64,000 nt of DNA from Pseudobutyrivibrio sp. UBA3626 (lineage in GTDB: Bacteria > Bacillota > Clostridia > Lachnospirales > Lachnospiraceae). The stretch's first letter is position 1; each line of letters opens with the position of its first letter. Below the pieces are notes generated by a model. That model ran no database searches, was not told where the DNA came from, and saw only the letters and a program-made list of their open reading frames with translations. Position numbers and translations under genes: made by a program. The stretch lies in assembly GCA_002373675.1 (NCBI GenBank), contig DFLF01000008.1, positions 335,423 to 399,422 on the forward strand, given 5' to 3'. Shown one piece after another: positions 36,142 through 43,779 of the stretch.

Positions 36142-37296
36142 CTAATTGGTTGACGTTAGATATTTATGTTCCCTGTCCCATTTATAGTGTCCGGTAGCAA
36201 CAAGAGTATCCAGATTAGCTCTTGTGATAACAGCCGGCGGAAGCAGATATGAAGATACGACGCGGGCGTTGTTGTTGTAAGATTCGGTGTCGAATACTGT
36301 CCCCTTTGGCAGGGAAGCTATAAGTTCATCTGACGGTTTTCTCCCTTCTAAAAGCGCGCCTGCCACTTCAACGGCTACTGCAGCTTCCTCATTAACATTC
36401 TTGAATACTGTCATAGCCTGTGTGTTATCAACTATATTATGAATCGTAATTATATCTGCGTCTTGCCCTGTGATGATTGGGAAGTTACTGCCTTTATAGT
36501 CAGACTGAATTGCTTTGGAAGCGCCTAAAGCAACAGCATCGTTAGAAGCTAATACTGCATCCAGCCTGCTTCCGTCAGAATAATATGAAGCAAGGGTGTT
36601 TTGCATATTCTCATAAGCATCGTCAGTAGACCAGCCGGGGGTTGCCGCTTCTTCGAAGGATTCTTTGCCGGAGGGAATATTAAGCTTACCCGAGTCAAGA
36701 TAAGGCTTTAATACTTCCATTGCACCATTAAAATAATACGTGGCGTTATTGTCAGCCGGATCCCCTAAGACAAATTCAATATTGTATGTCCCCTCCGCTT
36801 TGTCAAGATTCAGAGAGTCAATTATATATTGTCCTTGAAGCCTTCCCACTCCATTGTTATCGAAGGATACATAATAATCTATTGCATCCGTATTTCTGAT
36901 AAGACGATCGTAAGATATGATTTCGATGCCATCTTCCCCTGCCCTCTTCAGAGTCTGCGACAGAGCATCTCCGTCTATAGGAACGACTATCAGCACATCT
37001 ACGCCATCTGCTATAAGACACTCTATGTCATTGTTTTGCTGATAGACGTCATCATTGGAATATCTTAGCTCCACATTGTAGCCTTGTGATTCGAACTGTT
37101 CCTTGAGATAGATTCCGTCGCGATTCCATCTTTCCAAAGATTTGGTAGGCAAAGATATGCCGATGATTTTAGAATCTTTATTTACAGACATATTAGAACA
37201 GCCGGACAGGAGAGTAAGGCATAGCACGGCTGATATAAGTAAGATAATTATTATATGTATATGATTTTGGGATAAAGCTTTGTTCTTCTTATTCAT
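36142..37296 (-). CDS. chvE: Multiple-monosaccharide substrate-binding lipoprotein (ChvE type)
   Basis: 385 residues from ATG 37296. A lipoprotein signal (LISAVLCLTLLSGCSN) precedes a periplasmic-binding-protein-1 fold of the ChvE class: IGISLPTKSLERW at the mature N-terminus, then DGVDVLIVVPIDGDAL and TGQDADIITI. It is anchored outside the membrane and delivers sugar to MmsAB. The ATG overlaps the stop of a 41-codon ORF (ATGA); an alternative TTG at 37311 would overlap it more. GGAAG precedes the ATG by eight bases. Confidence 0.94.
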   Translation of the reverse strand: MNKKNKALSQNHIHIIIILLISAVLCLTLLSGCSNMSVNKDSKIIGISLPTKSLERWNRDGIYLKEQFESQGYNVELRYSNDDVYQQNNDIECLIADGVDVLIVVPIDGDALSQTLKRAGEDGIEIISYDRLIRNTDAIDYYVSFDNNGVGRLQGQYIIDSLNLDKAEGTYNIEFVLGDPADNNATYYFNGAMEVLKPYLDSGKLNIPSGKESFEEAATPGWSTDDAYENMQNTLASYYSDGSRLDAVLASNDAVALGASKAIQSDYKGSNFPIITGQDADIITIHNIVDNTQAMTVFKNVNEEAAVAVEVAGALLEGRKPSDELIASLPKGTVFDTESYNNNARVVSSYLLPPAVITRANLDTLVATGHYKWDREHKYLTSTN

Positions 37297-37418
37297 TCTT
37301 TTTTCTTCCAAACGTCTCTTGTTCTTACCTTCGCTCTCAGCAAATATATATATTTTACCACAAAAAGCACTATCAAGATATAGAAAACGCCGAAATCTCG
37401 TGATCTAAAATCCATCAT
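37293..37418 (-). CDS. 41-residue single-pass membrane microprotein upstream of chvE
   Basis: Starts ATGATG at 37418 and reads MMDFRSRDFG, a hydrophobic helix VFYILIVLFVVKYIYLL, then a basic tail (RAKVRTRDVWKKKE). Its ATG overlaps the stop of a 22-codon ORF (ATGA) and its stop overlaps the chvE ATG (ATGA), giving a chain of three coupled reading frames. No homolog is known to me. The coupling and the clean membrane-helix-plus-basic-tail pattern support it as real; chance is still possible for so short a frame. Confidence 0.6.
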   Translation of the reverse strand: MMDFRSRDFGVFYILIVLFVVKYIYLLRAKVRTRDVWKKKE

Positions 37419-37483
37419 AAAGATTTACCCAGGAACAATGACCTTTCTTCTCTGACCTTCTTTGTTTGCACTGCAAATGTCAT
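37415..37483 (-). CDS. 22-residue leader peptide of the sugar transporter operon
   Basis: ATG 37483 follows AAGGAG at an ideal seven-base spacing. The peptide is MTFAVQTKKVREERSLFLGK then SL, basic and hydrophilic. Its TGA overlaps the ATG of the 41-codon ORF. It lies 42 bases after a GC-rich hairpin. A regulatory leader peptide is one reading; a small protein is another. Confidence 0.55.
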   Translation of the reverse strand: MTFAVQTKKVREERSLFLGKSL

Positions 37484-37525
37484 AATTCTTCTCCTTTCCG
37501 TAGCTCATCTATCAGTCAGAGTCGC

Positions 37526-37551
37526 ACCGCTGTCCGAAAGGTCCCAGCGGT
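37526..37551 (-). promoter_or_regulatory. Structured leader hairpin before the transporter operon
   Basis: Reverse strand ACCGCTG/CAGCGGT stem around a GGACCTTTCGGA loop. It lies 42 bases upstream of the leader ORF. TATATA at about 37562-37570 with an upstream TTGTTT could be the promoter. No known riboswitch core was recognised. Confidence 0.5.
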
Positions 37552-37655
37552 ATTAATAATCCTTATATATACGCAAAAAACACCCATAAACAAGTATTAA
37601 TCAATCCTTGATTATCGGTGCTTTCATTAGCTTATTTTTATAAAAGTTAAAGGAG

Positions 37656-37682
37656 TTGACAAAAGAACCGTCCCCTTGTCAA
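37656..37682. repeat. REP-like palindrome, single copy
   Basis: TTGACAAAAGAACCGTCCCC then TTGTCAA. TTGACA and TGTCAA ends pair, leaving a bulged stem and a small loop. It lies between the transporter leader and the small membrane protein gene. Confidence 0.85.
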
Positions 37683-37729
37683 TCTTTCTACTGCCTGACT
37701 TATAATCTTTGTTCCCATGTAATAACCTT

Positions 37730-37939
37730 TTAGTCTATCTTAGTTTTACCCCTAATGTAACCAATCGCCAAACCTATGGCAATGCCTATTACAGCTCCTA
37801 TTATAAATGCTATAACAGTAGATACCGATGTATATACACCATAAAGATTTGTCAAAAATTTAATTATAAAGCTTCCAAGTACAATTACCAGTACAAGTGC
37901 CAATATAAGTATCAGGATTACCTTAGTTTTCTTACTCAC
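37730..37939 (-). CDS. Small two-helix membrane protein
   Basis: 69 residues: MSKKTK, then a strongly hydrophobic helix (VILILILALVLVIVLGSF), a short turn, and a second Gly/Ala/Ile helix ending in a basic GYIRGKTKID tail. Start is GTG 37939, eight bases after a perfect AGGAGG, which is the main reason to call it. It follows the subtilisin gene end by about 160 bases but on the same strand is separated from it by a terminator. Function unknown. Confidence 0.75.
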   Translation of the reverse strand: MSKKTKVILILILALVLVIVLGSFIIKFLTNLYGVYTSVSTVIAFIIGAVIGIAIGLAIGYIRGKTKID

Positions 37940-38062
37940 TTTCTCTTCCTCCTGTATTTAACCTGCAAAACGAATAATAATATTATATCACACATATGTG
38001 ACATTTTTCATAAGCCAAATTGCCATTATATGAGGCATATGGACGTAATCTAACGACTAGAA

Positions 38063-38101
38063 AAGAAAAAAGTCTTAAAAACCGTAGTTCTTAAGACTTT
38101 T
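38063..38101 (-). terminator. Terminator after the subtilisin-like protease gene
   Basis: Reverse strand AAAAGTCTTAA/TTAAGACTTTT stem followed by TTCTTTTC; the gene's TAA sits at the stem base. Confidence 0.8.
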
Positions 38102-41100
38102 ATAAAGCGTGCGTGAGAGGATTATTTATTGTAAATGGATTAGGTGCATTAGCAATCTTTAACTTATTTACCGCAGTAACATCATAATAAATATTCATAA
38201 ATTTAGATACATATCCATTATATAATATATTTGGTGTGTCATGCCTTGCATAATTTATGGATGACCAACCTTGGAATGTACTTAATTTATCTGTTGTGCC
38301 TAATGTATTTATTATATCTCCATCATTTAATATATATTTATTTGTTATGGTTGTACCAACTTTATTTTTGGTTGTTTCATTCTTGATAAATCCATCTTCT
38401 GTCACTTCTTTTCCAAAAATATCTCCGTCTTTTGTTGTATAACTTCCATTAAGCATTGTATATGAATTATCTGTTACTGGACTATATTGTTGATTATTAT
38501 CATTAACAGCTCCATTTGGATTATATACTACTTTACCTTGATTTCTTCTCCATACGGCTACAAATTTTACATCATTATCATTAGGAGGCAAATATTTTTC
38601 TCCTTCTCTATATATCTTACCTGTTCCATTTATTTGCCAACCCAAGAAATCATAACCCGGTTTTGTTGCACTTGGTAGTGTTTGTGGATTAGATTTCCAA
38701 CGACCAGTCATATTGATTGTATTATTATTTACCGATAAGTTCCTAAAGTTTTTTCCTGGTTGATAGTAGTTAGATGAATCATTTATATCGCCACTACCTG
38801 TCTTCGTTGCGGGTCTCCCTGCTTCATATTGTCCATACAATACATAGTGAGCATACGCCATATAATTATTATATCCACCATAAGCATCGTAAAGGTCCTT
38901 ATTTTTGTTTATATATCTTGCATTATTTATCTTTGAATCATATGCGGATGATGCACTTCTTCTGTAGTCGTTTCCACTGTTATTTATATCCAAGTCACTG
39001 TCCCAACCAAGGAATGTCTTTGTAACTTTTATGTTTCCTACAGCAGAACCACCATTAAAATCAAATACTAGATTAGCACTCTTATATTTAGATGGGGTTG
39101 CGTGTACTTTATACGCTGAATCAAATTGACAGGACTGTGTTTCGCTCTCATTGTAGCCATTATTATAGTTATATTTCACACTATATGTTTTCGGTGTCCA
39201 AATGGCTGTTGCAACAAGGTTTTGTCCGGCACATAATTCTGACCAGTATCCTGTCAAAAATGTATTAGCAGGTAATAGTTGCCTATAATTATCAAAGTCA
39301 TATCCGTTAAACACATCTAAAATACTACTACAATGTTCTGCTATTATATTTTGCTGTGAATAATCGTCTCCTGTAGTTTTATGCTCTGGCTTTAGCCTAG
39401 AAGTCTCATGGATACCATAAGTCCAAAAATGTGAGTTCAAACTTGACATGTTATATCCAAATGCCGCTTTCAAATCGCTGTACCTATTTGCATAATCAAC
39501 CAAATTTGTAATGGTATGCTTAACTCTCCATTGCCCGTTATCACTTATATACCAGCCTCTAAAGTTATAGCCTGCTTTTGTAGGTGTCTCAGAAGCACCT
39601 ATTCCTACTCCAAACCAGTTATTACCACTAGTGCCATCGTATTCCCATGTAACAGATGTTTTTCCATCTCTAAATGCTCCACCATTAGTATCATATGTCA
39701 CATTGAAATTTTGATGTTTAGGGTGAGAATGAAAGAGTACACCCTTATCCTTAAAACCTATTCCCATATATACATCTATCCATCTTTCTAAGGATACTCT
39801 TTGATAATAATATGGTAGAGCATCTTCCTGCCATGAGTTACCTGGGGTGTCTATATATTCTGTATATTCATATTCTCTGTTATCTAAGTCTAACCATGCT
39901 CTACACCATGTAGTTGTATCCTGAAGTAGAACATTATCCCACTGAATTACTGCATAGTCATTATAGGTCCACATTCTTATTAAACCACCACCAAAAATGG
40001 TCATTTCAGTATAAGAATTTTTACCTATTGTTTTTGAATCTATTTCTGTATTTGCTCCATATGCTGCCGCTGCAGCTCCGTGGTCATCTGTCACTTCATA
40101 TATACATATTTTCCAATCAGTATTAGGGTCAAATCCATATACAGCAACTTCTCTACCAAATACTCGTCCTCTTTCACTTATACTTAAATCAATATTTTCT
40201 TCTAAATCTTCAGAACTTATAATATCTACTTTAAGAGAATCATCTTTTATTCTATCTTCCGTTAATACAAGATTTTCTTTAGATAAATATCCTTCACCAA
40301 AATTCTTCTTATCTTCTAATTGTATAGCTGATTGTAAGAAGGAATTGTTTATGTCTGTAATACTTAAATTATGTTTACTTTCATCTTCGTCAGACATAGC
40401 CATTTGCTTTAACAAAGCTACGAACCCTGCTACATAAGCACTAGATACAGAAGTACCTTCTACTTTTGTTTTTACTTCTTCATTATCTATTATTCTAGTA
40501 TATTCAAATACTCCATTAGTACTATAATCTAAAGAGCCATAATTAGAATAAATTGCCTTTTCATAAGTTACTTTATCTTCTTTTTCAACCCTATCAGCAC
40601 TACTAATGGTAAATGCAGATTTGATATTAGCAGGAGTATATTTAGCAACATCATTATTTTCATTACCAGCAGATACTACTACTGGTATTCCATTATTATA
40701 TGCCTCATTTATAGCAGATGTTAAAAGTTTAGACTGCCCTTTGCCTGACATAGATAGGTTAATTACATCAACCTTCTTTTCTATTGCATATTTAATACCT
40801 TGATATGCAGTTAAAGTTGTGCCCTTACCTTTGTCATCTAATACTTTTATTGGCATAATTTTTATATTACTATCTTTATTCTCACTTGATACAGTATCAA
40901 GTATTACTCTTGACATAGAAGTGCCATGACCATTAATATCCTCTGTATTATCTTCTTTATTTTTATCAATAAAATTTTTGCCTTCAATAATTCTATCAGT
41001 AAAAACATCTTCACCTACATTAACACCTGTATCTAATACAGCAACAACAATAGTCTTATCTTCATTATTGTTTTTCTTTACTGCTTCAATAGTTTCAGTA

Positions 41101-41567
41101 GGTTTATCTTTATCATTAGTTTTTGCAATTTCTTTATCAGATACCTCTTTATTTTCAGTATCTTTATTTTCAACATCTTCAGGTGTGTCTTGTACTGTGT
41201 CAATTTCCACTTCTAGTCCTAACTTTATTAATTTGTTATATGCCTCTTCTGTTGCTTTAGGACTATCATATTCTACAAAATACTTATTATCATACTTTGT
41301 AACAGATTCGGCTTCTTCAAATTCCAAATCATTAGGACTAAAAATTATTAACCTACAAGATTTGAAGTCACTATTACTGTCATTATCAACTGTATCGTTT
41401 AGTTTAACTTTTTCTATACTATCCACTTCTATCACATCAGGTTCATTATCAAATAAACCTTTTGCACTAACAACTAAATCATTAGTTACAAGTGTGGTAA
41501 TTAGCATAGCAAATACAAGTGATATAGACACTATTTTAGTTAATAAGTTACTAACTTTATTTTGCAT
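38100..41567 (-). CDS. Secreted subtilisin-family (S8) protease with InlB-type repeats
   Basis: 1155 residues. A signal peptide (about 1-35, cleavage near VSAKG) leads to a 130-residue region, possibly a propeptide, then the S8 domain with Asp179 (VVAVLDTGVN), His214 (INGHGTSMSR), oxyanion Asn302 (SAGNEN) and Ser373 (GTSVSSAYVAG). The C-terminal 550 residues hold Listeria-Bacteroides (InlB B-type) repeats such as VTYDTNGGAF...GYNFRGWY and KPGYDFLGWQ. There is no LPXTG or membrane anchor; the protein ends ...NNPLTHAL. AAAGGAGCG precedes the ATG. Likely a cell-surface or secreted protease; its target may be a neighbouring surface protein. Confidence 0.93.
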   Translation of the reverse strand: MQNKVSNLLTKIVSISLVFAMLITTLVTNDLVVSAKGLFDNEPDVIEVDSIEKVKLNDTVDNDSNSDFKSCRLIIFSPNDLEFEEAESVTKYDNKYFVEYDSPKATEEAYNKLIKLGLEVEIDTVQDTPEDVENKDTENKEVSDKEIAKTNDKDKPTETIEAVKKNNNEDKTIVVAVLDTGVNVGEDVFTDRIIEGKNFIDKNKEDNTEDINGHGTSMSRVILDTVSSENKDSNIKIMPIKVLDDKGKGTTLTAYQGIKYAIEKKVDVINLSMSGKGQSKLLTSAINEAYNNGIPVVVSAGNENNDVAKYTPANIKSAFTISSADRVEKEDKVTYEKAIYSNYGSLDYSTNGVFEYTRIIDNEEVKTKVEGTSVSSAYVAGFVALLKQMAMSDEDESKHNLSITDINNSFLQSAIQLEDKKNFGEGYLSKENLVLTEDRIKDDSLKVDIISSEDLEENIDLSISERGRVFGREVAVYGFDPNTDWKICIYEVTDDHGAAAAAYGANTEIDSKTIGKNSYTEMTIFGGGLIRMWTYNDYAVIQWDNVLLQDTTTWCRAWLDLDNREYEYTEYIDTPGNSWQEDALPYYYQRVSLERWIDVYMGIGFKDKGVLFHSHPKHQNFNVTYDTNGGAFRDGKTSVTWEYDGTSGNNWFGVGIGASETPTKAGYNFRGWYISDNGQWRVKHTITNLVDYANRYSDLKAAFGYNMSSLNSHFWTYGIHETSRLKPEHKTTGDDYSQQNIIAEHCSSILDVFNGYDFDNYRQLLPANTFLTGYWSELCAGQNLVATAIWTPKTYSVKYNYNNGYNESETQSCQFDSAYKVHATPSKYKSANLVFDFNGGSAVGNIKVTKTFLGWDSDLDINNSGNDYRRSASSAYDSKINNARYINKNKDLYDAYGGYNNYMAYAHYVLYGQYEAGRPATKTGSGDINDSSNYYQPGKNFRNLSVNNNTINMTGRWKSNPQTLPSATKPGYDFLGWQINGTGKIYREGEKYLPPNDNDVKFVAVWRRNQGKVVYNPNGAVNDNNQQYSPVTDNSYTMLNGSYTTKDGDIFGKEVTEDGFIKNETTKNKVGTTITNKYILNDGDIINTLGTTDKLSTFQGWSSINYARHDTPNILYNGYVSKFMNIYYDVTAVNKLKIANAPNPFTINNPLTHAL

Positions 41568-41570
41568 ATT

Positions 41571-41681
41571 CTACGCTCCTTTACTATATTTTTTGCAATA
41601 TAAAAGAACACCTAGTTTTTGCATCAGGTGTTCCTCATATATTTTGCTATTATGCCAATTCATACATGGCAATTCCTTCAT
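41571..41681 (-). CDS. Candidate 36-residue ORF upstream of the protease gene
   Basis: ATG 41681 to TAG 41571, beginning MKELPCMNWHNSKIYEEH and ending five bases before the protease ATG; its last codons contain the protease ribosome site. No ribosome site precedes ATG 41681, but AAGGA precedes an internal ATG (41663). A terminator-like hairpin lies inside the ORF. It could be a leader peptide, a gene remnant or chance. Confidence 0.35.
   Translation of the reverse strand: MKELPCMNWHNSKIYEEHLMQKLGVLLYCKKYSKGA
41606..41633 (-). terminator. Terminator-like hairpin in the protease leader
   Basis: Reverse strand GAACACCT/AGGTGTTC stem, 12-base loop, followed by TTTTATATT, about 40 bases before the protease ATG. 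Possible attenuator. Confidence 0.55.
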
Positions 41682-41705
41682 AGAGGTTAAATACATTTCT
41701 ATATT

Positions 41706-41735
41706 AAAAAGCACCTAGAACTTAATCTAGGTGCT
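41706..41735 (-). terminator. Terminator after the Ser/Gly-rich surface protein gene
   Basis: Reverse strand AGCACCTAGA/TCTAGGTGCT stem followed by TTTTTAATA. Confidence 0.82.
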
Positions 41736-41767
41736 AAATGTTATAAAACAATTACTATATTTAGTTA

Positions 41768-42511
41768 TTAAACAGGCTCTCCCCTAGCGATTTTTTCACT
41801 AATCTGCCTTGCAAATTCAGCTCTAGCTGCATTATCCATTGAACCCAAACTTCCGTCTGCGTTTCTATGTCCATAGATAATATTAGAGTCGCCAGAAGGT
41901 TCTTCACCACCAGAACTTCCACCAGAGTTACCACTATCAGTATTAGCACTAGAACCACCACTATTAGAAGAACCACCTGATGATGAACTTCTACCACTTG
42001 AACTTGAACCACCATTGTTGGCTCTTGATTTATTATTTGAGGTAGAACTTGATGATTTACTTGCTTCTGCCCTTGCTTCTGCTTCGGCTTGTTCTCTTGC
42101 CTCTTGCTCTGCTTTTGCTTGGGCTTCTGCTTGGGCTTGGTTAATTGCGTTTATTCTATTTTGAATACCTGTGATACTATTTGTAATTGTTCCCTTTAGG
42201 GTATTCTTTTGTTCTTCTGTTAGGATTGTATTATCCGTTACTTCTTTTTCTAAGCCCTGTAATGTGGTAATTGCTGTTTGTAGTGCATTTACATCAGTAT
42301 TATTTTCAATACTTGGGTTTTGCCCATTTGCATCTGCTACATTTAACGGTGTTACGATTGCGTTAATCTTGTCGTTGTACTCCTTTAATGTGGCTTCCTG
42401 TGCTTCTTTCTCTTTCTTATCGTTATAAGCATTTACACCTATAACAGTTCCAACTGTTCCACCAATTACTACGATTGCAGCTACTACTGCTATTATAATT
42501 TTCTTGTTCAC
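41768..42511 (-). CDS. Membrane-anchored coiled-coil, Ser/Gly-rich protein
   Basis: 247 residues, not recognised. An N-terminal membrane helix (KIIIAVVAAIVVIGGTVGTV) is followed by a helical region (25-130), an Ala/Glu/Gln coiled coil (AQAEAQAKAEQEAREQAEAE), a roughly 60-residue Ser/Gly/Asn linker, and a short folded-looking tail (NIIYGHRNADGSLGSMDNAA...). Start is GTG after AGAGGAGAG. It is probably surface-exposed. It lies between a membrane protein gene and the secreted protease, and the flexible linker would be an easy protease target, which is inference. Confidence 0.82.
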   Translation of the reverse strand: MNKKIIIAVVAAIVVIGGTVGTVIGVNAYNDKKEKEAQEATLKEYNDKINAIVTPLNVADANGQNPSIENNTDVNALQTAITTLQGLEKEVTDNTILTEEQKNTLKGTITNSITGIQNRINAINQAQAEAQAKAEQEAREQAEAEARAEASKSSSSTSNNKSRANNGGSSSSGRSSSSGGSSNSGGSSANTDSGNSGGSSGGEEPSGDSNIIYGHRNADGSLGSMDNAARAEFARQISEKIARGEPV

Positions 42512-42563
42512 TTTTTTGCTCTCCTCTCACTTTCTTCACTACATTTTCTTAATAATACCCAGC

Positions 42564-43175
42564 TCAATTTTCTTTTCCATCATCATTATTTGTTGCATCA
42601 CCTAAATCTTTGATATTATAAACATTTACCTTTTCATCAATTGAGGGCTCACTATTATTATCAAAAAAAGTATTTATCATGTCATCAAGAAAATATATCT
42701 CTTGTTTTGCTCTGCAATATAAAATTGCAACAAAAAAAACCAAAAATACAAAAGACAACACACATACAATAATAGAAATGAAGTCAAAGCCTTTGTTTAT
42801 AAACGGCATAATATATGCCACTGAAACAGGTGTTACTATAAATTTAAGTATTTCCACATAATCTTTTTTATATTTTAGAGACAGACACAAAAATTCTCTA
42901 TAGTTCTCCTTGTTATCAATACTATTCCAAAAGTCATAACATAAAACGCTTTCCCATTCGAAATTATTGTCAACTGAATTATATTTGTAATTCTTACGCA
43001 CATCCTTATACGCTTTTAATTCTTTAGAGTAATCGAAGCTTTTCCCATTCTTACATTTATTATTTTTAGTTATAAAGTATACTAGGGAAAAGACAAAAAT
43101 AGTAATTGATACAACAGTCAAGAACTTTATTATAATTATTAATAATGTCTTATAGAGCCATAATGCTATACACAT
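42564..43175 (-). CDS. Membrane protein of unknown function
   Basis: 203 residues, not recognised. One N-terminal membrane helix (about 8-35), a cytoplasmic-looking Lys/Tyr/Asn-rich region, two further helices (about 110-155: VTPVSVAYIMPF and FISIIVCVLSFVFLVFFVAI), then an acidic tail. AAAGGAG precedes the ATG. The three-helix, low-complexity layout recalls SLATT/two-helix effector-type membrane proteins, but I cannot confirm this. It is the first minus-strand gene after the divergent XRE regulator. Confidence 0.75.
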   Translation of the reverse strand: MCIALWLYKTLLIIIIKFLTVVSITIFVFSLVYFITKNNKCKNGKSFDYSKELKAYKDVRKNYKYNSVDNNFEWESVLCYDFWNSIDNKENYREFLCLSLKYKKDYVEILKFIVTPVSVAYIMPFINKGFDFISIIVCVLSFVFLVFFVAILYCRAKQEIYFLDDMINTFFDNNSEPSIDEKVNVYNIKDLGDATNNDDGKEN

Positions 43176-43319
43176 ACTTTATTCTCCTTTGATATCATTT
43201 CCCTATAATGGTTCTTTACACTATCAAGGATTTAATTGTTCATTTTCGAAATAACTCAATACCGATGATTTCATTTTACATTTCTTACGCGTATAATCTA
43301 TATCGCCAACATAACGTTT

Positions 43320-43381
43320 TGTTAAATTAATTCAACAGAATACGATTATATAGTATCACATTTGTTGATATAATTCAACAA
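43320..43381 (+). promoter_or_regulatory. XRE operators and -10 region
   Basis: Site 1: TTGTTGA-TATAAT-TCAACAA (43362-43381), a perfect palindrome whose centre is a consensus -10. Site 2: TGTTAAATT/AATTCAACA (43320-43337), the same half-site with one mismatch. SD AGAGAGG and the xre ATG follow. Strongly suggests autorepression, and possibly control of the divergent gene; the rest of 43176-43395 shows nothing else. Confidence 0.72.
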
Positions 43382-43395
43382 AGAGAGGTTTTACT

Positions 43396-43725
43396 ATGTA
43401 TGATTCAGTATTAAATCTAGAAGATGTTGGTGACAGAATAGCCACACGCAGAAAAAACTTAGGTCTAACACAAGAAGCTCTCGCAGAGATGAGTGAAGTT
43501 ACTACACAATTTATCTCATACGCGGAAAGCGGCAAACGCGCTATGCGTCCTGAAAATCTTCTGAAAGTAGCTAATGCTCTTGAAGTTAGTGTTGATTATC
43601 TTCTGACAGGTCAGATTATAGACAGAGACAAACTATTCTTAAGCAGAAAAATAGATAAATTATCCCCAGAACAAACTCGTATAATTGAATCGATTATTGA
43701 TGAGTGCATAAATCTGTACTCATAG
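43396..43725 (+). CDS. XRE-family transcriptional regulator
   Basis: 109 residues. The helix-turn-helix (about 10-65: IATRRKNLGLTQEALAEMSE, then TTQFISYAESGKRAMRPENL) is followed by VDYLLTG and a short C-terminal helix. Divergent from the membrane-surface-protease block and preceded by a palindromic operator over its -10, so it probably represses itself and may control that block. It ends 10 bases before a bidirectional hairpin shared with purC. Confidence 0.92.
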   Translation: MYDSVLNLEDVGDRIATRRKNLGLTQEALAEMSEVTTQFISYAESGKRAMRPENLLKVANALEVSVDYLLTGQIIDRDKLFLSRKIDKLSPEQTRIIESIIDECINLYS

Positions 43726-43734
43726 ACAACAAAA

Positions 43735-43759
43735 AACACTACGGAAAAACCGTAGTGTT
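43735..43759. terminator. Bidirectional terminator between xre and purC
   Basis: AACACTACGG/CCGTAGTGTT around AAAAA. T-runs follow on both strands, stronger on the minus strand (for purC). Confidence 0.85.
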
Positions 43760-43779
43760 TCTTAGTTCTATATATAAAT

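Noticed and set aside
37486..37560. Leader of the sugar operon as a known riboswitch or T-box
   Set aside because: No T-box sequence, c-di-GMP, TPP, fluoride or THF aptamer core could be matched by eye.
40978..41718. 246-codon plus-strand frame opposite the subtilisin start
   Set aside because: Antisense shadow of the protease; hydrophobic low-complexity translation and no ribosome site.
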